Below, piece by piece: positions 51,303-59,949 of a stretch of DNA of 64,000 nt; the stretch's first letter is position 1; every line of letters starts with the position of its first letter. The stretch is from Ruminococcus sp. UBA3665. Its GTDB lineage: Bacteria; Bacillota; Clostridia; Oscillospirales; Ruminococcaceae. Both the position numbers and the translations under genes were made by a program. The DNA lies in the NCBI GenBank assembly GCA_002373165.1, contig DFJS01000027.1:1-64000 (forward strand), written 5' to 3'. Below the pieces are notes generated by a model. The model ran no database searches and was not told the DNA's origin. It saw nothing but the letters and a program-made list of their open reading frames with translations.

Positions 51303-53192
51303 TTATTCAGAATTTCTGGATTTTTTCCTTCTGCATCCCAGCAGAATTCTCGAAAGAAGCACAAGAGAAAGCACTGCAAATACAGGAGTTAATTTTTTCA
51401 GCACCATGCCGCGGATCAGCGGAATTCCCATCAGCGGCGGAATGCATTTTACAAGTGCCGCAGGATGTTCCGCATAGGCATGAATCGCCCTGACAGCACC
51501 TTCGGCAGTATACGCATAATCTTCTTTCAGGAAGATATGCAGAACCTGCATGATGATATCCTGATTCAGTCCCGGCATAAGAGAAGCAAAATCTGCAAGG
51601 GCAGTCAGATTCAGACCTTCCGGAGAAATCAGATTTTCATACTGCTGCTGCTGGCCTTCCAGTGTAGAGGGAATACTGCCGTCCAGCTGTCCCCGGACAC
51701 TCTGTGCACGGTATGCAAGATAATATTCCATTGCGGCTGTACCCTGTGCGAACTGTTCCGGAGTATAGAAAGTCAGCCCCTGTTCGGCATAAGGCCGGAT
51801 GTTTTCGAGTGTCTGTGCATAGAGTGCTTCATAGCGGCCGTTTTCAAAGCAGGATGTCAGGAGCGTATCATAAATTTCATGATACTGTTCCAGAGTTTCC
51901 GGCTCTGAAAGAAGCGCATTGATCAGCGGTCTGTCCTGCATGGCCACGCTGTAAACGGGCGTATCAATCGGATAATTAATCATGCTGGCATTGATATCCA
52001 TCGCGCCGCCTGTATCCGGAACAGCATCGAATCCGCTTCCGTTCAGCACGCTGGATACGGCACATTCATAATTAAATGACCCGAACGCCAGATTATAATC
52101 CCACGGCACCAGAGAAAGAATGCCGTCCTGTTCATGAAGATAAAAATTATGAACAAATAAACTGCTGTAGCTGTCATAGTTATTCACAAAACTGTGCACG
52201 GCAAAATATCGGAGCAGGCTTTCTGTATCCAGTACACTCTGAGGATTTTCAGAGCTGTTCAGCGTTTTGACAGACTGTATCAGCCTTTGCTGGTCTTCTT
52301 CTTTTGTCTTGAATACGGCAGAATTCCAGATATCGGCATAAGCCTCCGGGTCATCGCCGATATACTGCAAAGCGGCAGGTGCTGTCTGTTCCGGGGTGAA
52401 TACGGAACTCAGCATGGTGCCCAGAATATCGGCACGGTCGCCGGGCTGTGCATCGGCATAATAACTGCCGTCCATAATTTTTTCATTCACCCACAGAGAA
52501 GAGCCTTCACTGTAATCAAGCATCGCACTGGTGTCGAGCGTATCCATCGAGAAGCTGTCCGGCTTGTAGAGCTTTCCGTACTCTTCCCCGTAATTGCGCA
52601 GACAGAACGAATCTTCAACAGCTTCCACGGCCAGATATAAGCCGAAATCCTCGCCGTTGAGCCGCAGAAGCGCATAACTGGAAAGCGGTGCGGCAACGCC
52701 CATATCATTCATGAGATGATAGGCCATAAAATCTTTCATGCAGCTGGGGTCCTGCCCCAGATTATTCAGGCATAATTTATCCAGGCCGTAATATGTCACA
52801 GACGGGTCGTTATGATCAAATTCAATCTTGAAACTGAAATGATCGCCGCCCTGCTGGCTGATGGAAGAAAGCGAAGAGTTCCCCTTTGGACGAATAGCAC
52901 AATTCTGAATTATTTCGCCGTCGATTGTCACATTGCAGGAAATATACTGTTCCTGTGTGGCATGTGCAATCATAGTATTCCAATCAGTCTGGCTGACATC
53001 CAGATTGATGATATGCACCCGGCTGCTGTCGAACAGAAGATTTTCCTGTGTATACGCATCCGAAACGGTGCTTTCGGCAGAAGATTTCTGTACTTTTGCG
53101 GCATCTGTTCTGCCGGCGGGAATCAGCAGAGCGGTCAAAGCAAGCACCATGCCGGAAAGAACGGCAATTTGTTTTTTCAGATTCTGATTCAT
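51303..53192 (-). CDS. CotH-kinase family surface protein with C-terminal membrane anchor
   Basis: The 629-residue product has a signal peptide (about 1-31, ending TDA-A) and a CotH domain: IINLDVSQTDWNTM, CAIRPKGNSSLSS, YYGLDKLCLNN, FGLYLAVEAVEDSF and the LVPWDYNLAFG segment that carries the metal-binding Asp. Spore-coat CotH is a secreted atypical protein kinase; in cellulolytic Ruminococcus, CotH modules occur in surface and dockerin proteins. Here a C-terminal helix followed by CRRKKSRNSE (about 600-629) anchors it outside the cell. An 11-base direct repeat upstream suggests control by the adjacent two-component system. Confidence 0.85.
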   Translation of the reverse strand: MNQNLKKQIAVLSGMVLALTALLIPAGRTDAAKVQKSSAESTVSDAYTQENLLFDSSRVHIINLDVSQTDWNTMIAHATQEQYISCNVTIDGEIIQNCAIRPKGNSSLSSISQQGGDHFSFKIEFDHNDPSVTYYGLDKLCLNNLGQDPSCMKDFMAYHLMNDMGVAAPLSSYALLRLNGEDFGLYLAVEAVEDSFCLRNYGEEYGKLYKPDSFSMDTLDTSAMLDYSEGSSLWVNEKIMDGSYYADAQPGDRADILGTMLSSVFTPEQTAPAALQYIGDDPEAYADIWNSAVFKTKEEDQQRLIQSVKTLNSSENPQSVLDTESLLRYFAVHSFVNNYDSYSSLFVHNFYLHEQDGILSLVPWDYNLAFGSFNYECAVSSVLNGSGFDAVPDTGGAMDINASMINYPIDTPVYSVAMQDRPLINALLSEPETLEQYHEIYDTLLTSCFENGRYEALYAQTLENIRPYAEQGLTFYTPEQFAQGTAAMEYYLAYRAQSVRGQLDGSIPSTLEGQQQQYENLISPEGLNLTALADFASLMPGLNQDIIMQVLHIFLKEDYAYTAEGAVRAIHAYAEHPAALVKCIPPLMGIPLIRGMVLKKLTPVFAVLSLVLLSRILLGCRRKKSRNSE

Positions 53193-53245
53193 AATATCAT
53201 TCCTCCTGTATCTTGATGTTATCTGTATTTTACAGGAGTTTTATG

Positions 53246-53264
53246 TTTGAAATGTTTTTGAAAT
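53246..53264 (-). promoter_or_regulatory. Direct repeat upstream of the CotH-like gene
   Basis: TTTGAAAT occurs twice on the plus strand, at 53246-53253 and 53257-53264, 11 bases apart. That is the spacing of OmpR/PhoP-type sites. A TAAAAT at about 14 bases on the gene side may be the -10 box. Confidence 0.4.
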
Positions 53265-53278
53265 CTTAGAAAAATATT

Positions 53279-53309
53279 AAAAAAATCGCCTGTCAGACAG
53301 ACGATTTTT
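53279..53309 (-). terminator. Terminator of the two-component operon
   Basis: AAAAATCG.CTGTC pairs with GACAG.CGATTTTT around a single base; the stem includes the stop codon of the 124-residue protein gene. Confidence 0.85.
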
Positions 53310-53667
53310 CAATTTCTTCACTTAAGCGCAGAATTTCCGGCGCAAGCTGTTTCCGGCGGACAGCTGTAATTTTCCGGAATATCGGGAGCGCGGCAGCCAT
53401 GATACTCAATCCCAGAATTCCGATGCAGATGCCTGCGCCGAAAAAATCCCATACCAGAATCATCGTCAGCCCCACCCCGAAAATTAAAGTCCCGGCTGTA
53501 CCCACGGCCGCCGAAATCACAGTTCCGGGGAATTCACAGCTTTTATCGAGTTTTTTCAGCTGTTCCAGTTTATTATCCGTCTGCTGTTCCGGAAGATATT
53601 TCCGGCGGATTTCCTCCACTTCGGCATGTTGTTTAGCCGAATAGCTGTAACTGAATTTAGAATCCAT
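53293..53667 (-). CDS. Small membrane protein encoded with the two-component system
   Basis: The 124-residue product has a soluble charged N-terminus (about 1-45), two membrane helices (about 47-70 and 75-95) and a charged C-terminal helix. It overlaps the histidine kinase gene by 11 bases and runs into the terminator. I recognise no named family; similar small proteins often sit after kinases in Clostridia and may modulate them. Orientation suggests both tails are cytoplasmic. Confidence 0.7.
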   Translation of the reverse strand: MDSKFSYSYSAKQHAEVEEIRRKYLPEQQTDNKLEQLKKLDKSCEFPGTVISAAVGTAGTLIFGVGLTMILVWDFFGAGICIGILGLSIMAAALPIFRKITAVRRKQLAPEILRLSEEIEKSSV

Positions 53668-54712
53668 TTTTTTCGTCTCCTTTCCGCAGTCTGACTGTAA
53701 AAACGCTTCCTTTGCCGAGTTCGCTTTCTACAGAGATTTCGGCATTGGCAATATCAATAATTCTTTTGACCAGTGCAAGGCCAAGGCCGTTTCCTCTGGA
53801 AGCGTGAGAAGTATCACCCTGATAGAATTTTTCAAAAATATGCTTTCCGGTACTGCTGTCCATACCGCAGCCGGTATCGCGGATTTCCACAACAGCGAAT
53901 CCGGGTTCTTCCCGTACGGTCAGGCCTATTGTACCGCCGGGTTCTGTAAATTTTACTGCATTGGAGATCAGATTCTGCCATACAAGCCGGAGCAGTTCCG
54001 GATCGGCCTGAACAGTGACATCCTCTGCAATTTCTGTTTCGATTTCAAGCTGTTTCTGTTCCCATTCTGATTCAAAGCCGAGCATACATTCACAGAGCTG
54101 TTCCGAAAGCGAATAGATTTGTACTTCCGGATAAATCTGCTGATTTTCGAGTTTATTCAGCTTCAGAACATTGACGACCAGAGCAGAAAGATTCCGGGCA
54201 GATTCATCAATTGCAGCGGCATATTCGCGGCGTTCCTGATCGGTGATGGCATCGTTTTGCAGCAGAGCGGCATAATTCCGCATAACGGCAAGCGGAGTCT
54301 TCATCTCATGGGAAACGTTGGAAACAAAATCTGTTCTTAATGTTTCCACGCCGGAAAGCTCCTGTGCCATCTTGTTGATATGGGCGATAATTTCGTTATA
54401 TTCGGCCATGCCGGATACAGTGGGCATAGGTTCAATGCGGGTCTGGAAATCGCCTTTTGTAATTTTTTCCAGTCCTTTTGTGATGCGCCGGATAGGGCGT
54501 TCGGTATAGATTTTCTGACGTATTGTATCCAGAGTCCAGAAAATCAGCGTGATGAATATCACATTCCCGAAGGTCAGAGGTGCGGCTGTTTTCAGTTTTT
54601 CAGTGGGAATATCCATAAAATGCAGGAACAGAAAAAACGAGCAGCTTACTACAAAAGAAATCAGCAGGAAAAATACAATAAATTTATAAATACCGCTCAG
54701 ATTTTTCTTCAT
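53657..54712 (-). CDS. Sensor histidine kinase
   Basis: The 351-residue product has two membrane helices (about 10-32 and 47-65) with almost no extracellular loop, an HAMP-like linker (about 66-120), HisKA with the phosphoacceptor His135 in VSNVSHEMKTPL, and HATPase_c with LISNAVKFT, RDTGCGM and GNGLGLAL. The short loop points to sensing within the membrane or through a partner, perhaps the small membrane protein after it. Its start overlaps the regulator stop by four bases (ATGA). Confidence 0.9.
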   Translation of the reverse strand: MKKNLSGIYKFIVFFLLISFVVSCSFFLFLHFMDIPTEKLKTAAPLTFGNVIFITLIFWTLDTIRQKIYTERPIRRITKGLEKITKGDFQTRIEPMPTVSGMAEYNEIIAHINKMAQELSGVETLRTDFVSNVSHEMKTPLAVMRNYAALLQNDAITDQERREYAAAIDESARNLSALVVNVLKLNKLENQQIYPEVQIYSLSEQLCECMLGFESEWEQKQLEIETEIAEDVTVQADPELLRLVWQNLISNAVKFTEPGGTIGLTVREEPGFAVVEIRDTGCGMDSSTGKHIFEKFYQGDTSHASRGNGLGLALVKRIIDIANAEISVESELGKGSVFTVRLRKGDEKNGF

Positions 54713-55380
54713 TTGATAACCGCCTTATAGCCCAGCCCGTGCACTGTGACAATCTGAAAATCATCACAGTTTTCAAATTTTTCCCGGAGCTTTCTCATAT
54801 AGACATCTACCGTGCGCAGGCCGGAAGTGCTTTCGATATCCCAGAATTCATCCATCAGAGCCGACCGGGTAAATGTTTTTTTCGGATAAGAGAGCAGTTT
54901 ATATAACAGATTGAATTCCCGTACTGTCAGAGGAATTTCCTCACCGTCCAGCACAGCCGTGCGTTCGTCGGCGTTCATGGTAAATTTCCCGACAGTCAGC
55001 TGTCTGGACTGATTGATGCCTGCCCGGCGGAGCAGTGCCCCGATGCGCAGCAGAAGTTCTTCCAGATTGACGGGCTTGACCATATATTCATCAATCCCCA
55101 GCTGATAGCCGTGCTGTTTGGCCTTCATATCATCCCTTGCGGTCATGAACAGAATAGGAATTTCTTTATTGAGACTTCGAATAGTTTCGGCGAACTCAAA
55201 CCCGTCAATTTTGGGCATCATAATATCTGAAATAATCAGATCGAACATTGCTCCGTACATGGCATTATAGGCATCGCTGGCATTCAGACAGCCTACAGTT
55301 TCATAGCCGTTCTGATTCAGCCAGGTGCAGACTGTTTTATTCAGATTCTTATCATCTTCCACTACTAAAATTTTAAACAT
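54709..55380 (-). CDS. OmpR/PhoB-family response regulator
   Basis: ATG 55380 follows GGAG by eight bases. The 223-residue product has a receiver domain (acidic pocket Asp9-Asp10, phosphoacceptor Asp52 in SDIMMPKIDG, Lys in YMVKPV) and a winged-helix DNA-binding domain (about 125-223, with TVREFNLLYKLLS and RTVDVYMRKLREK). Such regulators bind 11-base direct repeats, as seen upstream of the CotH-like gene and of the dockerin gene at 6113. A TATAAT at 55495-55490 (minus) may be its own -10 box. Confidence 0.92.
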   Translation of the reverse strand: MFKILVVEDDKNLNKTVCTWLNQNGYETVGCLNASDAYNAMYGAMFDLIISDIMMPKIDGFEFAETIRSLNKEIPILFMTARDDMKAKQHGYQLGIDEYMVKPVNLEELLLRIGALLRRAGINQSRQLTVGKFTMNADERTAVLDGEEIPLTVREFNLLYKLLSYPKKTFTRSALMDEFWDIESTSGLRTVDVYMRKLREKFENCDDFQIVTVHGLGYKAVIK

Positions 55381-55535
55381 ACACACCACTCCTTTGAGAT
55401 GATTCTATCACACAAATGTTTCTGTTTTGTTAAAAAAATACTGTTCACAGAAAATTTACATTTCATTCGTCATGTGCTAATTTTTTTCTATTATACTGTC
55501 TAAAAAAACATGATAACCAAATTCCGGGCAGGGTA

Positions 55536-55564
55536 TTGACATTTCTGTCGATCCAGTGTATAAT
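55536..55564 (+). promoter_or_regulatory. Promoter of gshA and the amidotransferase gene
   Basis: TTGACA (55536-55541) and TATAAT (55559-55564), 17 bases apart, full consensus. The leader of about 110 bases holds two small hairpins with the same arms (CCTAT/ATAGG at 55576-55592; TATCCTAT/ATAGGATA at 55621-55647). Confidence 0.9.
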
Positions 55565-55681
55565 AATAGACAAATCCTATTGTTCACATAGGCTAAGAAT
55601 GCTTTTCTTCTGGCAGATTCTATCCTATTCTGATTCCGCATAGGATATAAAACTTATTTTCATCACAGGAGAGTGGCAGAT

Positions 55682-56827
55682 TTGAGACAGAATTTATTAT
55701 ACAGCGGCAAATTCGGCCTGGAACGAGAAACGCTGCGCACAGATACACACGGAAAACTTGCACAGACTCCGCACCCGTTCGGGGAAGATTCCCATATTAC
55801 AAGGGATTTCTGTGAAAATCAGCTGGAATTGATTACACCCGTCTGTCACAGCATTGCAGAGGCTCTGGAATCTTTACAGCAGCTTCACAGCAGAGCAGAA
55901 CAAACGCTCTCTGCGATGGGCGAAAAAATCTGGATTTACAGCAATCCGCCGCATTTTGAATCTGAACAGGACATTCCGATTGCCCGGTTTGGCGGCGAAC
56001 AGTCTTTCAAGCAGAATTACAGGGAAGCTCTGGAAAAACGCTACGGCAAGCGGCTGATGCTTTTTTCCGGCGTACATTTTAATTTTTCTTTTCCGGAGCC
56101 GCTTCTTCAGGCATGGCATACCGGAACAGAAAGTTTTTCTGATTTTAAAAATGCGCTGTATCTGCGGCTGTACCGTCAGTTATTCCGGCACAGCTGGCTT
56201 CTTGTGCTGCTGACAGCGGCAAGCCCTTTCTATGACAGATCGCTTGACGGCGACGGACTGCACGGAGCTGTTCTGGGCGAATATGCCTCACTCCGGAACA
56301 GCAGGCGCGGTTACTGGAATCAGTTTATTCCTGTGCTGGAACATGACAGTCTGCAACATTTTGCCGAAAGCATTCAGAATTATACCACAAAAGGGCTTTT
56401 ATTCTCTGTCAGTGAACTGTATCTGCCTATCCGGCTGAAACCGCGCGGAGAAAATACGCTGGAAGCTCTTGTGCAGGGCGGAGTAGATCATATTGAATTA
56501 AGAATGTTTGACCTGAATCCGCTTTGTCCGCTGGGTGTGTGCGAAACAGACCTCCGGTTTGCCCATCTGCTGATGCTGTATCTGCTCCGGCTGGAAGACA
56601 CGCCGCTGACTTCTGCACAGCAGGAACAGGCCGTGCATGATCACCAGAATGCTGCCTGCTGTCATCCGGAAAGCCGTCTGCTTCATAAAGCAGAAGAAAT
56701 TTTGCAAAATATGTCTGTCTGTTTCGCCGAAGAGGAAGAAATTCTGTCCGTCATCCGGTACGAACAGCAGAAACTTACCGGGAAACGCCTCTGGGAACAA
56801 GTCCGGCGTGAAGCGTTTTACCTGTAA
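55682..56827 (+). CDS. gshA: Glutamate-cysteine ligase, E. coli GshA type
   Basis: TTG 55682 lies nine bases after AGGAG and fits better than GTG 55673, which abuts it. The 381-residue product has FGLERETLR, DFCENQLELITP, SGVHFNFSFP, TAASPFYDRS, VSELYLPIRLKP and HIELRMFDLNP, the signature of the proteobacterial-type GshA also found as the front half of GshAB. It is shorter than E. coli GshA (about 518). It ligates glutamate and cysteine through the gamma-carboxyl. Its partner 15 bases downstream is a class II glutamine amidotransferase rather than a glutathione synthetase, so the final thiol product is open. Confidence 0.88.
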   Translation: MRQNLLYSGKFGLERETLRTDTHGKLAQTPHPFGEDSHITRDFCENQLELITPVCHSIAEALESLQQLHSRAEQTLSAMGEKIWIYSNPPHFESEQDIPIARFGGEQSFKQNYREALEKRYGKRLMLFSGVHFNFSFPEPLLQAWHTGTESFSDFKNALYLRLYRQLFRHSWLLVLLTAASPFYDRSLDGDGLHGAVLGEYASLRNSRRGYWNQFIPVLEHDSLQHFAESIQNYTTKGLLFSVSELYLPIRLKPRGENTLEALVQGGVDHIELRMFDLNPLCPLGVCETDLRFAHLLMLYLLRLEDTPLTSAQQEQAVHDHQNAACCHPESRLLHKAEEILQNMSVCFAEEEEILSVIRYEQQKLTGKRLWEQVRREAFYL

Positions 56828-56842
56828 AGGAGGATTATTTTT

Positions 56843-57601
56843 ATGTGCGAACTTTTCGCTGTTACTTCTGCCGAACCAGTTCAGCCGGCAGATTATCTGA
56901 AAGAATTTTTTTCCCATAGTGTGCGGCATCCGCACGGCTGGGGAATGATGTACGAGCAGAACGAAAGAATTATCATCAAAGAACCCGTCAGAGCCTGTGA
57001 CAGTCCTCTGATGCGCTCGCTGACGGAGAATCTTGCTCCGCAGAAAAATCTGATGGCACATATCCGTTTTGCTACAGTGGGAACAGTCCGCACAGAAAAC
57101 TGTCATCCATATACAGGAAAAGATCTTTCCGGCCGGGAATGGACGCTGATTCATAACGGAACTATTTATTCCGGAAAGCTGAATTTTCAGTATTTCAAAA
57201 AACAAACAGGCGATACTGATTCCGAACGGCTGTTTCTTGCCCTGCTGGATACCGTCAACGAACGCCTGCGCCGCGGAGAAATGAACAGCCGCGCCAGATT
57301 TGAAACAGTGCATCAGTTTATTATCTCCAATGCACCAAGAAACAAGCTGAACCTGATTATCTATGACGGGGAACTGATGTATGTACACAAAAATCTGAAA
57401 AATACGCTGAGTTACAGGCGGCTGGAACATGGTCTGCTGTTTTCCACACAGCCGCTCCGCGAAGGCGAATGGATTCCCTTCCCGACTGCACAGGTGATTG
57501 CCTACCGGGAAGGCCGGGAACTCTACCGCGGCCGTCAGCACAGCGGCATTTATATCCCGACACTGGAATATATTGCTGCCGCGGATGCAATGAATATCTG
57601 A
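56843..57601 (+). CDS. Class II glutamine amidotransferase (YafJ/EgtC-like)
   Basis: The 252-residue product starts MCELF, so Cys2 becomes the N-terminal nucleophile after removal of Met. HPHGWGMMY, AHIRFATVGT and LIHNGTIY are the other class II amidohydrolase motifs. No synthetase domain is attached. The closest known pattern is EgtC, a gamma-glutamyl amidohydrolase of ergothioneine synthesis that works with the ligase EgtA. The coupling of GshA with this enzyme suggests a gamma-glutamyl intermediate that is later cleaved, but no other ergothioneine gene is present. Strong AAAGGAGG site. Confidence 0.85.
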   Translation: MCELFAVTSAEPVQPADYLKEFFSHSVRHPHGWGMMYEQNERIIIKEPVRACDSPLMRSLTENLAPQKNLMAHIRFATVGTVRTENCHPYTGKDLSGREWTLIHNGTIYSGKLNFQYFKKQTGDTDSERLFLALLDTVNERLRRGEMNSRARFETVHQFIISNAPRNKLNLIIYDGELMYVHKNLKNTLSYRRLEHGLLFSTQPLREGEWIPFPTAQVIAYREGRELYRGRQHSGIYIPTLEYIAAADAMNI

Positions 57602-57604
57602 AAC

Positions 57605-57640
57605 AAAAAAACTGCCGCTGGAATACAGCAGCAGTTTTTT
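57605..57640. terminator. Bidirectional terminator
   Basis: AAAAAAACTGC.GCTG pairs with CAGC.GCAGTTTTTTT around a five-base loop, between convergent genes. Confidence 0.9.
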
Positions 57641-57647
57641 TCAGCAA

Positions 57648-59678
57648 TTACAGTATTTTAAACACTCTTTCGTTCAGGAAATCCGTAAAACTGCCTTTGA
57701 ATTTTCCTGTTCCGAACTCAGAGCTGTATTGTAAAATCAAAGCCGCATCGATAGAATTGCAGCTGCCGTCAGCGTTTACATCTGCGGCTTCTTCCTGCAA
57801 AGCGTTCAGTCCGGAAGGACTGCCTGTTCCTCTGCTGGCGGAAGCTTCCAGAACAGCAGCGGCATCCTGTGCATTCACAGCATCATCGTCATTGAGATTT
57901 CCCAGCTCCAGTTTTTCAGAAGCAGAAGTATCAATCCACATTGCCGGACGAACGGCAAAAATATAATTTGCAGCCGCTGCGCCGTCGCGGCGGATATAGC
58001 CGTTATAATCCACAAACATACAGCTGTAGGAAAACATGCCTGTACTGCGAAGCCACCAGTAACAAGTTTCAGAATTCAAAATACCGGGATCGGACTGTTC
58101 TGCAAGTGCGGCCGCAGAAGCTTCTGTCATGCGGGCTTCTTCATCCGGAAAATACTGCATGACCTCTTCGGCACTTAACAAAAACAAATCGTCTTTTGTC
58201 ACAGTGCCTCCGCTTGTCAGATAAAGTTCGTTATCCTGTGTAGAAACGGCAGTTCTTTGAATTTTAATTTTCTCTTCTTCTGTAAATACAGAATCATAGA
58301 AATCATGATTCAGCCACTGCCGCACAGCACTGCCTGCCCACTGATTGCTTCTCATATCGACAGGATACATGCGCATGAATGCAATTGCTTTTTCTGTGAT
58401 AACCAGTTTCCGGCTGTCTTCTGCATACAGTACGCGCCATTTCAGCGGTTCGTCCTGATAAAGTCCCATGATCAGCCGTTCGGTTACGCGATGGGATGCA
58501 GATTCCGTTCCTGTGCCGAGAAACTGCACCTGAGAGGAAAACGGACTGTTTTCAATCCCGATTTCCATCTGATTCCACTGCAATTCCGAACCGTAATATA
58601 CAGCATTTCCCAGAGCGGCACAGCCGTGGAAGGCATATGCGCCGATATGCGTTACCTGTTCGCCGATTACGGCACTTGTCATCAGGCCGCAGCCTTCAAA
58701 GGCATAATCGCAGATTTTTCCCTGTGCCACATCAGCTTCCGGAATAGCCGCCGCACAGAACGCCCTGTAGCCGATATAGGACACACTGTCCGGAATTCTG
58801 ATTTCTGTCAGGCTGATATTGCCTTCAAACGCTCTTGCTTCAATTCTGGAAAGACCTTCCGGCAGAGAAACTCTCTGAATTTCCGTACACAGACTGAATG
58901 CATATTCTCCGATTTTCGTCACACCTGCCGGAATTCCGACAGAATTCAGCCGGGCATGAATAAATGCAAAATCCTGTATTTCAGAAATTCCTTCCGGAAT
59001 GACAAGATCTTTCAATTCTGCCTGATTCAGATATAAATGCCCGGCATATTCCAGAGGATTGGCATGGATGCCGCCGAAACGAATCCGGCACCATGCGGCC
59101 AGATCTTCAATCCAGACACTTTGCAGAGAAATGCAGTTTTCAAACGCACTGATTCCCATATCTGTGACATTGCCGCCGATGGTAACTTTTTCCAGAGCGG
59201 TACAGTTAATAAATGCCGATTCTCCAATCCATCCGGATTTGATTTCAATTTCTTTCAGAGCCGTACAGCCGTCGAATGCCGCAAAGCCAATGGCCTGCAT
59301 AGTGGACGGAAACGAAACAGAAGTCAGCTTTTTCATATTGGCAAATGCCCGGAAACCGATGCTTGTCACGCCTTCTTCCAGAATAATATTTTTAATGCTG
59401 TCCGATTTGATATAATAATACCATGGCGCACACTCATCCGCAGAAGGCGTATCGCAGTATAAATAATTATCCATGTTTCCTGTACCGGAAATGGTGAGTG
59501 TATCGCCGATGACTTTCCAGTACAGATTTTCTCCGCAGGTTCCTTCGGATGCCGTCTGATCCACAGCCGCCATAATAGACGAAAAATGCATAAATTCCGG
59601 CAGATTCGGAAGTGTCAGCGCACAGAAGACTGAAACTGCCGCTGTCATGCCGATGAGTTTTCTGAATTTTGGAATCAT
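57648..59678 (-). CDS. Secreted BspA-like leucine-rich-repeat protein with DUF6273-like domain and dockerin
   Basis: The 676-residue product has a signal peptide (about 1-37) and a short beta domain (GTCGENLYWKVIGDTLTISG, the usual opening of these proteins). LRR_5/BspA repeats of the form L..V.IP..V..IG..AF..C fill about 90-390. A DUF6273-like region follows (about 400-590: WRVLYAEDSRKLVITEKAI, AVRQWLNHDFYDSVFT, CYWWLRSTG, FAVRPAMWI). A dockerin-like module closes it (about 594-655: NLNDDDAVNAQDAAAVLE and DVNADGSCNSIDAALILQ). It is probably secreted to the cell surface or cellulosome as a binding protein. Its dockerin loops are less regular than those of the cellulase. Confidence 0.85.
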   Translation of the reverse strand: MIPKFRKLIGMTAAVSVFCALTLPNLPEFMHFSSIMAAVDQTASEGTCGENLYWKVIGDTLTISGTGNMDNYLYCDTPSADECAPWYYYIKSDSIKNIILEEGVTSIGFRAFANMKKLTSVSFPSTMQAIGFAAFDGCTALKEIEIKSGWIGESAFINCTALEKVTIGGNVTDMGISAFENCISLQSVWIEDLAAWCRIRFGGIHANPLEYAGHLYLNQAELKDLVIPEGISEIQDFAFIHARLNSVGIPAGVTKIGEYAFSLCTEIQRVSLPEGLSRIEARAFEGNISLTEIRIPDSVSYIGYRAFCAAAIPEADVAQGKICDYAFEGCGLMTSAVIGEQVTHIGAYAFHGCAALGNAVYYGSELQWNQMEIGIENSPFSSQVQFLGTGTESASHRVTERLIMGLYQDEPLKWRVLYAEDSRKLVITEKAIAFMRMYPVDMRSNQWAGSAVRQWLNHDFYDSVFTEEEKIKIQRTAVSTQDNELYLTSGGTVTKDDLFLLSAEEVMQYFPDEEARMTEASAAALAEQSDPGILNSETCYWWLRSTGMFSYSCMFVDYNGYIRRDGAAAANYIFAVRPAMWIDTSASEKLELGNLNDDDAVNAQDAAAVLEASASRGTGSPSGLNALQEEAADVNADGSCNSIDAALILQYSSEFGTGKFKGSFTDFLNERVFKIL

Positions 59679-59813
59679 AGAAAGCCCCCTTTTCTGATCT
59701 GTCTTTAAAAAAACAGCGAACTGTACCCCAAAAAAACATAAGCCGCAAAGGTGCAGTCCGCAGGAACGTATATCAGATATAACTTAATTTTAGCATAAAA
59801 CCATATTTTCTTA

Positions 59814-59842
59814 ATTATAGCATGTTTTGGCAGATCTGTCAA
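59814..59842 (-). promoter_or_regulatory. Promoter of the BspA-dockerin gene
   Basis: TTGACA (59842-59837) and TATAAT (59819-59814) on the minus strand, 17 bases apart, about 135 bases before the ATG. The leader between them has no clear structure. Confidence 0.85.
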
Positions 59843-59949
59843 GATATGAAATCCCGAAAAAATGGTTTTGTTTTTGTACATTTTATACAAATATCAGAAT
59901 TCAAATTATCAGAAAAGTCAGCCGGACAAACAAAAATTTTTTGATTTAT

